Shown: piece after piece, positions 1 through 8,392 of the stretch
How the letters are laid out: each line of letters begins with the position of its first letter
Position numbering within the stretch: the first letter of the stretch is position 1
Origin: Actinomycetota bacterium
GTDB lineage: Bacteria; Actinomycetota; Actinomycetes; Nanopelagicales; Nanopelagicaceae
DNA: 45,231 bases
Assembly (NCBI GenBank): GCA_016870815.1
Contig: VGAI01000004.1
Coordinates: 1 to 45,231 of the forward strand
Direction: 5' to 3'
The notes under the pieces: model-generated
What the model saw: the letters and a program-made list of their open reading frames with translations, nothing else
What the model was told of the DNA's origin: nothing
Database searches by the model: none
Program-made: the position numbers and the translations under genes

Positions 1-548
<548 letters not shown>

Positions 549-691
549 TTTGATTCAACGAAATGTTGACTCCGGCGAAAGACATAAACAACTGTCGTTT
601 ATTTGTCTTTGACCAATAGATTTCTTACAAAGGATCAACGGGTACGACATTGCTGTCATACCTCATTGAGGTAATTGGCATTGACTTTATG

Positions 692-712
692 GCACGCTGT
701 TGAGTTCTCAAG
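692..712 (-). promoter_or_regulatory. Conserved actinobacterial pre-16S leader motif
   Basis: Reverse complement CTTGAGAACTCAACAGCGTGC resembles the TTGAGAACTCAANAGNGTG motif that I recall recurring upstream of actinobacterial 16S genes. Confidence 0.55.
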
Positions 713-908
713 TTACGGTTGCACACTTCATCAAGACTTTCGTCTCTCTGTAGGGCGACTGCCAAACCTATTCCATCGCGCATCACCGAAGCAAACTACG
801 CAGAGCGCAGTTTTCCCCGGTAACGAATGACTTGGAGGTCTAGAGGAAGCTTCGCTGTCCGGCCTTGCGGAAAAACCGCATTTGTCCGTTACACAACGAA
901 GAGCCCGA

Positions 909-938
909 AGGATAGGCCCTGGGAGGGAAAAGGGTCAA
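909..938 (-). promoter_or_regulatory. Candidate rrn promoter: TTGACC - 18 nt - TATCCT
   Basis: On the minus strand TTGACC (933-938) and TATCCT (909-914) are separated by 18 nt, about 360 nt upstream of mature 16S. Confidence 0.6.
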
Positions 939-955
939 ATCGGACTGCCGGCCAC

Positions 956-984
956 CAAAAACGCTCAATTTCGGGGCCTTTTTG
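956..984 (-). terminator. Weak, imperfect terminator-like inverted repeat between tyrS and rrn
   Basis: CAAAAAGGCCCCGAAATTGAGCGTTTTTG on the minus strand: A-tract/T-tract arms with a short mismatched GC core. It lies after the tyrS stop and before the rrn promoter. Confidence 0.3.
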
Positions 985-1032
985 AACTTGTTTCTCATCA
1001 GAGATAGCCGGGCGGCTTCCCGCTTAAGCCGA

Positions 1033-2304
1033 CTAATCAGTACTGCGAATCACAGCCACGAGGTCGCGCTTTCCTTTACGCATCACGGCTATTCGACCAT
1101 AGAGGAAATCTGCGTCAGTTAGTTCAGCGCTCTCATCGCCTATTTTGGCGTTGTTGAGATAGGCGCCGCCTTCTTTAACAACTCTACGCGCGGCAGATTT
1201 TGAATCGACAACCCCTGACCTGGCCATCAAATCCACCCAGATAAGTGATTCCGATCGAGAAATTTCAACTCGTGGCAGCTCGGAAATCGCGCTCTCTAAA
1301 GTTTTCTCATCAAGTTCATGGAGATCCGCCTGACCAAAGAGGGCCTTCGAAGCTTTCTCAACCCGAAGTGCTGTCTCCTCACCATGTATGTAGCTAGTTA
1401 CTTCGAGCGCAAGCGAACGATGTGCTTTCCTCGCCCCGGGGTTGCTTTCATGTTCCAGAAAGAGCGCTTCAAGCTCCTCTCGTGATTTGAAAGAGTAAGA
1501 CTTCAAGAGTTGAACGATATCTCGATCATCGGTATTGAGAAAGAACTGGAAAAACGCATATGAAGAAGTCATCGTTGGGTCCAACCAGACCGACCCCGAT
1601 GCTGTCTTGCCAAATTTGTTTCCATCAGATTTCACGATAAGTGGAATGGTGAGTGCGTGCGCACTTTTTCCTTCCACGCGCCTGATCAGATCGACACCCG
1701 CAACGATATTTCCCCATTGGTCGCTTCCACCCATTTGCAAGAGGCAACCTTCTCTGCGAAAAAGTTCAAGGTAATCGAAGGCTTGCAGAACTTGATAAGA
1801 GAACTCTGTGTAGGAAATACCGCCAGATTCGAGCCTCGCAGAAACCGAATCTTTAGCCAACATCTGATTGACGCTGAAGTGCTTGCCAATATCTCGAAGG
1901 AAATCTAGAGCTGAGAGGGGTGCAGTCCAATCAAGATTATTCGCCAAGACTGCCCTATTGCGACCGGTTTCAAAATCGAGAAAACCTGCGAGTTGGTTTC
2001 GGATCCGCTCTACCCAACCTGCAACCACCGATTCTTCATTGAGTGTTCGCTCTTGATTTCGACCTGAAGGATCACCCACCAATCCCGTAGCGCCGCCAAC
2101 CAATGGGATGGGCCTGTGTCCTGCTAGTTGCAACCTTTTCATCACAACCAAGATGGCGAGGTTTCCTATATGAAGGCTTGGCGCTGTTGGATCAAATCCA
2201 ACATAAAACGAGAGGCCCCCTTTATCCAGCTCAGCTTTGAGTGCCGCCTCGTCAGTTGATTGAGCTATTGATCCACGCCAGACCAATTCATCCCAGAGTT
2301 TCAT
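1033..2304 (-). CDS. tyrS: Tyrosyl-tRNA synthetase
   Basis: 423 aa; FDPTAPSLHIGN (HIGH-type) and KFGKTASGSVWLD (KMSKS-type) motifs plus C-terminal S4-like domain. Confidence 0.97.
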   Translation of the reverse strand: MKLWDELVWRGSIAQSTDEAALKAELDKGGLSFYVGFDPTAPSLHIGNLAILVVMKRLQLAGHRPIPLVGGATGLVGDPSGRNQERTLNEESVVAGWVERIRNQLAGFLDFETGRNRAVLANNLDWTAPLSALDFLRDIGKHFSVNQMLAKDSVSARLESGGISYTEFSYQVLQAFDYLELFRREGCLLQMGGSDQWGNIVAGVDLIRRVEGKSAHALTIPLIVKSDGNKFGKTASGSVWLDPTMTSSYAFFQFFLNTDDRDIVQLLKSYSFKSREELEALFLEHESNPGARKAHRSLALEVTSYIHGEETALRVEKASKALFGQADLHELDEKTLESAISELPRVEISRSESLIWVDLMARSGVVDSKSAARRVVKEGGAYLNNAKIGDESAELTDADFLYGRIAVMRKGKRDLVAVIRSTD

Positions 2305-3728
2305 AAGTCGAGAACCTTACTAAGGCGCTCGAGCTCATGGCGCGCATTTGCTTCAAATTCTTCTATCTGAGCGAAAAGCATTCTGTTCGCTTTTTCGACA
2401 CTTGCTGGGGATGTACCTAGCGAAGAGCGGCGAGACTCAACCGCACCGCGGACATTAAGGAGAGGCATCAACTCTTCAGTCAATCGCGGGTCAATCGCTG
2501 CCAAATCGGTCTTGCTCAATGACGATAGCTCCAGAGCATTCGTCTCGCAGTGCTTAACAACTTTACCCGCGATTTCATGACCTTCGGAGAAAGGAACCCC
2601 TCTTATTGCGAGGAAATCAGCGATTTCTGTAGCGAGAAGAAAACCCTGGCTTGAGGCCATCTCGATCTTCTCTTTCACGAAAGTTGCAGTACCTATCATT
2701 CCATCGATGGCGGGTAGAAGAAGATTCAGTGTCTCCAGCGAATCGAAGATTGGTTCTTTATCTTCCTGCAGGTCTCTGTTATACGAGAATGGCAGACCTT
2801 TAAGCACGGTTAGAAGCGCAGTGAGGTTTCCAATAGCTCGTCCTGCCTTTCCTCGAGCCAACTCTGCAACATCCGGATTCTTTTTCTGAGGCATAATCGA
2901 TGAACCAGTTGAGTATTCATCGGCCAGTAGAACCCAGCCGAATTCCTGACTGGTGTAAAGCGTGAACTCCTCTCCGATGCGAGAGAGATGTATAGAGATC
3001 ATCGAGAGGATGAAGAGCGCCTCGGCCACAAAGTCACGCTCACTCACCGCGTCAATGGAGTTGCCCACAACTCCAGAGAATCCGAGCATTGCTGCCGCCT
3101 TCTTGGGGTTTGGTACAAGTGAAGAACCAGCAAGCGCGCCTGATCCAAGTGGTGAGAGATCCGTCCTAGCCGCCCAACTCGAGATCCTGCTTAGGTCTCG
3201 TTCAAGCGCGAAAGCGTGTTTCGCCAGCTCTTGCCCAAAGGAGACTGGCTGTGCGTGTTGCATATGAGTGAAACCCGGTGCAATCAGATCGACGCATTGA
3301 TCGGCACGATCGAGAATTGTTCTAGCAAGCGAACCGACTTTCAGCGCGATCTCTCGCATCTCTACAAGCAGGAATAGTTTGAGATCGGTAACTATTTGAT
3401 CATTGCGACTTCTGCCGGCTCGCAATGAGCCACCCACCTGGCCTACCCGCTCCTTCAACAGTCGCTCAAGAGCGCTATGTACATCCTCATCGTCAGGTCC
3501 AGGGTGAATCTCCCCCGACGCAATACCCTGAGAAATCTCTCTTAATGCCTGAGAGATGATTTTTGCATCTTCTTCAAGTACAACTTTGCCAGCCACAAGG
3601 GAAGCTAGATGAGCGAGCGAGGATGCAATGTCGTATCGAGCAAGACGCCAATCGAAATGAATGCTTCTCGAGAGTGCGAAGAGCGAATCAGAAGGAAGCG
3701 AATCGAACCTGCCACCCCAGAGGTTCAT
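2301..3728 (-). CDS. argH: Argininosuccinate lyase
   Basis: 475 aa; MNLWGGRF start and the GSSIMPQKKNPD signature. Confidence 0.97.
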   Translation of the reverse strand: MNLWGGRFDSLPSDSLFALSRSIHFDWRLARYDIASSLAHLASLVAGKVVLEEDAKIISQALREISQGIASGEIHPGPDDEDVHSALERLLKERVGQVGGSLRAGRSRNDQIVTDLKLFLLVEMREIALKVGSLARTILDRADQCVDLIAPGFTHMQHAQPVSFGQELAKHAFALERDLSRISSWAARTDLSPLGSGALAGSSLVPNPKKAAAMLGFSGVVGNSIDAVSERDFVAEALFILSMISIHLSRIGEEFTLYTSQEFGWVLLADEYSTGSSIMPQKKNPDVAELARGKAGRAIGNLTALLTVLKGLPFSYNRDLQEDKEPIFDSLETLNLLLPAIDGMIGTATFVKEKIEMASSQGFLLATEIADFLAIRGVPFSEGHEIAGKVVKHCETNALELSSLSKTDLAAIDPRLTEELMPLLNVRGAVESRRSSLGTSPASVEKANRMLFAQIEEFEANARHELERLSKVLDL

Positions 3729-4210
3729 CTCTTAACCCTTCGCTTAGATGCTCTTCTCTTTCCGCGACTAATGCTTCCATCCACCAACTCGATGATGGAC
3801 TCTGACACGCGTCCGGAGATGGATGCCTTCTCTAGAGCGACGAAAATGGTGTCGTCTCCAGCAATCGTTCCCATAACACCCTGGATTATTGCCGAGTCAA
3901 TCCTTGAGGCGACAAGCTGAGCTGCACCAGGAGCAGTCTTAACAACCAGCATTTGACCATTCGACTTGATCTCCAGCGTTCTCTCTCCGAGTAGTACTGG
4001 TGGAGTCTTTGGAAGTTGATAGACCATCCTTCCATCCAAATCTTTTCCTCGAACAGCCCCGAGCTCTTCAAGATCTCGGCTAGCAGTCGCTTGAGTAACA
4101 CGAATGCCATGACTCTTCAAAACCTTCACAACATCAGCCTGCGAATGAATTGTGGAATCTGCGATAGCACTCATTATCACTCGCTGTCGATGTACTCGCT
4201 CTCTTGTCAT
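3725..4210 (-). CDS. argR: Arginine repressor ArgR
   Basis: 161 aa; winged-helix region VTQATASRDLEELGAVR and C-terminal arginine-binding/hexamerisation domain. Lies in the arg operon. Confidence 0.93.
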   Translation of the reverse strand: MTRERVHRQRVIMSAIADSTIHSQADVVKVLKSHGIRVTQATASRDLEELGAVRGKDLDGRMVYQLPKTPPVLLGERTLEIKSNGQMLVVKTAPGAAQLVASRIDSAIIQGVMGTIAGDDTIFVALEKASISGRVSESIIELVDGSISRGKRRASKRRVKR

Positions 4211-5403
4211 GATGCCCTCATCCGCATGTTTAACGATTCAGCGAGAGCCTTGGTAAAGGTCGATACTTCCCTTTTTCCGATGATGAGCGGTGGGGCTATC
4301 CGAATGACATTTTCTGAAGTGGCATTTGCCAAGACTCCTCGATGCGCCAGATCAAGAACGATCTCTTTGGCAACGGGTCTCTCAAGAACGATCCCAAGCA
4401 GTAGTCCTCGGCCCCTCACATCGAGCACGCCTTCGACTTTCGCCGCCTCTGCCTTGACGATCGATCCCATCTCAAGGGCATGCTGCATGAGATTCTTTTT
4501 CTTTATAGTTGCAAGTACTTGATTTGCGGCGGCTGCCGCAACGGGGTTTCCTCCGAAGGTGCTTCCATGTTCGCCCGGCGAGAAGTGCGGTGACCGGCCA
4601 CGAATGATCGTCGCAGCTAACGGAAGACCCCCGCCAATCCCTTTCGCTACCGTGATCAAATCCGGTGCGATCTCCTCATCCCAACCAAACCAGGAGCCAC
4701 AGCGACCCACTCCCGTCTGTATTGCATCCACCGCAAAGAGCGTGCCCGTCTCTGCGCACCTTTCTTGAATTCCCTTGAGGTAACCCACGGGCGCAACAAT
4801 GACCCCATTCTCACCTTGGATTGGCTCGACGATGACCATTGCTGTCCGTTTTGTAATAGCACGCTTCATCGCCTTGAGATCTCCGTAAGGAACGAACTTC
4901 ACATCCTTAAGCAATGGTCGAAATGGTCGCTGCTTCTTATCTTGGCCGGTCAAAGAGAGCGCGCCCATTGTTCTGCCATGAAAAGAGCCAGTAGTTGCCA
5001 CCAAGCGAGTACGCCCAGTAAGGCGTGAAATCTTGATTGCTGCCTCGTTTGCTTCAGCTCCGGAATTGCTAAAGAAGATCCGTGCCTGGTCATCACCGAT
5101 CATTAGTTGGAGTTCACGGGCCAGTTTGAGCGACTCTGGATTACCGTAAAAATTCGAGAGATGACTGACCCTCTTCATCTGTCTTGTCACTGCGCCAATC
5201 AAATCAGGGTGAGCTGCCCCTAAGGCATTTGTTGCTATCCCGCTTAAAAAATCTAGGTAACGTTTGCCATCCACATCAACCAGATAGCACCCACTTCCGC
5301 GAATGATGGTTATTGCGGGAGTGGCATAGCTACTCTCCATGACAAGGCTATGTTCTTTGCTCCAGCTTGATGCCTCTTTCTTTCCCTTCCTGGTCTTAGC
5401 CAT
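4207..5403 (-). CDS. argD: Acetylornithine aminotransferase
   Basis: Class-III PLP aminotransferase motifs (YLDFLSGIATNALGAAHP, NSGAEANEAAIK, STFGGNP). The track ORF extends to 5502 inside argB; the ATG at 5403 (MAKTRKGKK) is more likely, giving an 8-nt overlap with argB. Confidence 0.93.
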   Translation of the reverse strand: MAKTRKGKKEASSWSKEHSLVMESSYATPAITIIRGSGCYLVDVDGKRYLDFLSGIATNALGAAHPDLIGAVTRQMKRVSHLSNFYGNPESLKLARELQLMIGDDQARIFFSNSGAEANEAAIKISRLTGRTRLVATTGSFHGRTMGALSLTGQDKKQRPFRPLLKDVKFVPYGDLKAMKRAITKRTAMVIVEPIQGENGVIVAPVGYLKGIQERCAETGTLFAVDAIQTGVGRCGSWFGWDEEIAPDLITVAKGIGGGLPLAATIIRGRSPHFSPGEHGSTFGGNPVAAAAANQVLATIKKKNLMQHALEMGSIVKAEAAKVEGVLDVRGRGLLLGIVLERPVAKEIVLDLAHRGVLANATSENVIRIAPPLIIGKREVSTFTKALAESLNMRMRAS

Positions 5404-6175
5404 GGTGCACCAGTGTTCCAACAGCATCACCTTGTAGCGCCAAAGTGAGCGCATCTGCTGATCTTCCATCAATAATCTGCGCGGATTTCGCTCCTCGGTC
5501 AATTGCCTGGATTACAGCCTCAACTTTAGGAATCATCCCTTCGCTCATCTCAGGCAAAAGCTCTTCCAGTTCACTCTTTGAACACGACTGGATCAGAGAT
5601 CCTTCATCGGGATAGCGCCTATAGATCCCTTTTACATCGGTCATGAAAATCACCTTCTCTGCCGAAATGGCACCTGCAAGAGCCCCTGCCGCAAGATCTG
5701 CGTTGACGTTGACACCAACGCCTTCTGAAGTGGAACTAATGGAAGTGATGACCGGCAAGACACCTCCATTGATCAAAGTCTTGATGATTCCCACACTTAC
5801 TGATTTAACCTCTCCGACTTGACCTAGATCGCGACCAGACGGAGATCGTTTGATGCTAACTTCAAAAAGTCCTCCGTCATTTCCACTGAGTGATACAGCA
5901 CTCACATTGCGGGCACGTAACTCTCGAACGAGATTTTGAGCCATCCCCGAGAGGACCATCTCGACAATCTGCATAGTCTTGGCATCGGTAAATCGATAGC
6001 CTTCAATGAAGTTCCTTGCCACGCCATGAAGAGAGAGCTCAGCATCAATCTGTGGTCCACCGCCATGAGTGAGAATCAATTTCATACCACGCCTCTGCCA
6101 TTCTGCGACACAGTCCAACCAAAGATTCCCAGACGACTGCAAAAGGGCGTTACCACCAAACTTGATAACAATCAT
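5396..6175 (-). CDS. argB: Acetylglutamate kinase, short form
   Basis: 259 aa; MIVIKFGGNAL and THGGGPQID motifs, NVNADLAAGALA. Sits between argJ and argD. Confidence 0.92.
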   Translation of the reverse strand: MIVIKFGGNALLQSSGNLWLDCVAEWQRRGMKLILTHGGGPQIDAELSLHGVARNFIEGYRFTDAKTMQIVEMVLSGMAQNLVRELRARNVSAVSLSGNDGGLFEVSIKRSPSGRDLGQVGEVKSVSVGIIKTLINGGVLPVITSISSTSEGVGVNVNADLAAGALAGAISAEKVIFMTDVKGIYRRYPDEGSLIQSCSKSELEELLPEMSEGMIPKVEAVIQAIDRGAKSAQIIDGRSADALTLALQGDAVGTLVHHG

Positions 6176-7308
6176 GTCGAATAAGCCGAGTTCTCGTGGA
6201 CGTACTGGGCCGAAAGATCGTTGGTGTGGACGGTAGCGGCTTTTCCACCGATTCCAAGATTGATTTCGATCTCAACATATCTTCCAGACATATCCACACT
6301 CTCGCGCGGCAGGAATGGGGCGCTGTCTCGGCATACCTCGATTCCATTAATTGAAACACTGATGCGTTCGGGATCGAAGACCGCGTGTGTGGTGCCTATC
6401 GCAGCCAGGATTCGGCCCCAATTAGGGTCTTCTCCTGTGATTGCGCATTTGAGAAGATTGTTCCTCGCCACAGATCGCCCTATTGCAACTGCATCTGCTT
6501 CACTGGCTGCTCCTAAAGTTGTAATCGACACGACCTTGGTATGCCCCTCGGCATCTTCAATCAATTTCAAACTTAACTCTGAACAAAGCTCTTCTAGCAA
6601 CTGATCAAAGCGCTCTTGATTTGCTCTGATACCAGAAGAGCCTGATGCAAGAAGCGCAACTGTGTCATTGGTGGATGTACACCCATCTGAATCGATACGA
6701 TCGAAAGTCCGTGAAGAGGCTTCACTTAAGTTATCGCTATCGATGATGGCATCGGTCATTATCACGACCAACATCGTCGCCAACGAGGGAGCAAGCATTC
6801 CTGCACCTTTGGCAACTCCGACAATCCGCCAACCATCTTCACTTCGCTCCGCAATCTTGGGAACGCTATCTGTAGTCATAATCGCGCGGGCTACTTGGTC
6901 AACATCACCGTCATTCAGTTTTTCGACTGCCTGATCAATTCCCGCTGAGACTTTCGTTTCAGGGAGAAGAGCACCGATCATCCCCGTAGAGCAGATCATT
7001 ACATCAGAGGCAGAGATTTCGAGTGCCGCAGCCACGCGTTCAGCGCTCCGATGCGTTATTGCAAAACCCTCGGGACCGGTACAAGCATTCGCACCCCCGC
7101 TATTGAGCAGTACTGCATCGAGTCGATGATCGGAGACTGCGCCTCTTGACCAGGTGACGGGAGCTGCTTCGATACGATTTTTAGTAAATACAGCTGAGGC
7201 ATATCGGATAGGGCCAGTATTAACTATCAACGCCATGTCGAGCGCGCCACTTGATTTGAGTCCAGCTACAACGGCACTTGCTCGAAAACCTTGAGGCAAA
7301 ACGGTCAT
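6172..7308 (-). CDS. argJ: Bifunctional ornithine acetyltransferase / N-acetylglutamate synthase
   Basis: 378 aa; KGAGMLAPSLATMLVVIMTDA autoprocessing-region motif. Confidence 0.95.
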   Translation of the reverse strand: MTVLPQGFRASAVVAGLKSSGALDMALIVNTGPIRYASAVFTKNRIEAAPVTWSRGAVSDHRLDAVLLNSGGANACTGPEGFAITHRSAERVAAALEISASDVMICSTGMIGALLPETKVSAGIDQAVEKLNDGDVDQVARAIMTTDSVPKIAERSEDGWRIVGVAKGAGMLAPSLATMLVVIMTDAIIDSDNLSEASSRTFDRIDSDGCTSTNDTVALLASGSSGIRANQERFDQLLEELCSELSLKLIEDAEGHTKVVSITTLGAASEADAVAIGRSVARNNLLKCAITGEDPNWGRILAAIGTTHAVFDPERISVSINGIEVCRDSAPFLPRESVDMSGRYVEIEINLGIGGKAATVHTNDLSAQYVHENSAYST

Positions 7309-8321
7309 CGCACACCTAGCCCCAGGAGACCGCTGTTCTCGGCAATCCCCGTCATCAAGTTCGCGTTCTGGACTGCCTGTCCCGCTGCACCCTTGCCTAA
7401 ATTGTCTATCGCAACAGAGACAACTGCGCGGGAAGTGTGATCATCGAGCGCCACTCTTATCTGGGCTCGATTACTTCCTAGAACAGCTGAGGTGGAAGGC
7501 ATGGACCTCTCTAAGACTTCAACGAACTCTGCGTCATCAAAATAATTTTTCGTGGCAGTGACAAGATCCTCTTCGTTACGGGTGAAGCTCTTGGCAGAAA
7601 TCGTTGCCAATATTCCACGAGGCATTGGGGCAAGGATCGGTGTGAAGGAACATTTAACTTCACTCAATGAGACCTCAGAGAGTGTCTCTTCGATTTCTGG
7701 AGTGTGTTGATGGACTCCGCCAAACTTATACGAGGTCAAATTCCCGATCACCTCACTGGCCAGAAGATTCACTTTTGCACTCCTGCCAGCTCCGGTCGTT
7801 CCACTTGCTGCGACGATCGTTATATCCGATCCATCGATCAAGCCGTTAGCGAGGAGCGGCGCAGCGCCGAGGGAAATTGCCGTCGCATAACAACCAGGAT
7901 TCGCCACTTTCGTTGAAGATTGGATCTTTGTTCGCGCTCGAGATATCTCTGGCAATCCATATACCCAACTTCCTGCATGGACTCCTCCGTAATACCTCTT
8001 CCAAGAATCGCTACTTCGAAGTCGATAATCCGCTCCAAGATCAACAATCAATGAATCCCTCTTGACCTTAGGAATCCAATTCGCTGATTGACCATGAGGC
8101 AAAGCAAAGAAAAGAAGGTCGCATTGATTGATGCGCTCCTCTTCGATTGCTTCAAATGCCTTCGAAGCAATCGGCGATAGATGTGGATGTATCTCCCCTA
8201 CGAGTTCTCCGGCGCTACTCCCAGCGGCTAAGTACTCGATCTCAAACTTCGGGTGACCAAGCAAGAGTCGAAGTAGTTCGCCACCGGCATAGCCACTTGC
8301 TCCGATAACTGCACACTTCAT
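7305..8321 (-). CDS. argC: N-acetyl-gamma-glutamyl-phosphate reductase
   Basis: 338 aa; GASGYAGGELLRLL NAD(P)-binding motif and NPGCYATAI catalytic Cys motif. Confidence 0.96.
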   Translation of the reverse strand: MKCAVIGASGYAGGELLRLLLGHPKFEIEYLAAGSSAGELVGEIHPHLSPIASKAFEAIEEERINQCDLLFFALPHGQSANWIPKVKRDSLIVDLGADYRLRSSDSWKRYYGGVHAGSWVYGLPEISRARTKIQSSTKVANPGCYATAISLGAAPLLANGLIDGSDITIVAASGTTGAGRSAKVNLLASEVIGNLTSYKFGGVHQHTPEIEETLSEVSLSEVKCSFTPILAPMPRGILATISAKSFTRNEEDLVTATKNYFDDAEFVEVLERSMPSTSAVLGSNRAQIRVALDDHTSRAVVSVAIDNLGKGAAGQAVQNANLMTGIAENSGLLGLGVR

Positions 8322-8340
8322 CCGGCGAGGTTATCCGGTC

Positions 8341-8376
8341 TTGCATAAATATGCAACTTTCTGCATATTTATGCAT
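8341..8376 (-). promoter_or_regulatory. Tandem ARG boxes (candidate ArgR operator)
   Basis: TTGCATAAATATGCAA (8341-8356) and CTGCATATTTATGCAT (8361-8376), centres 20 bp apart, immediately upstream of argC. Matches the general ARG box pattern wTGnATwwwwATnCAw. Confidence 0.88.
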
Positions 8377-8392
8377 TCGGTTGTGAGTGTTG

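Noticed and set aside
4016-4522. 168-aa plus-strand ORF antisense to argR/argD
   Set aside because: Fully opposite well-supported coding sequence, low-complexity Ser/Arg-rich product with no domain; typical shadow ORF.
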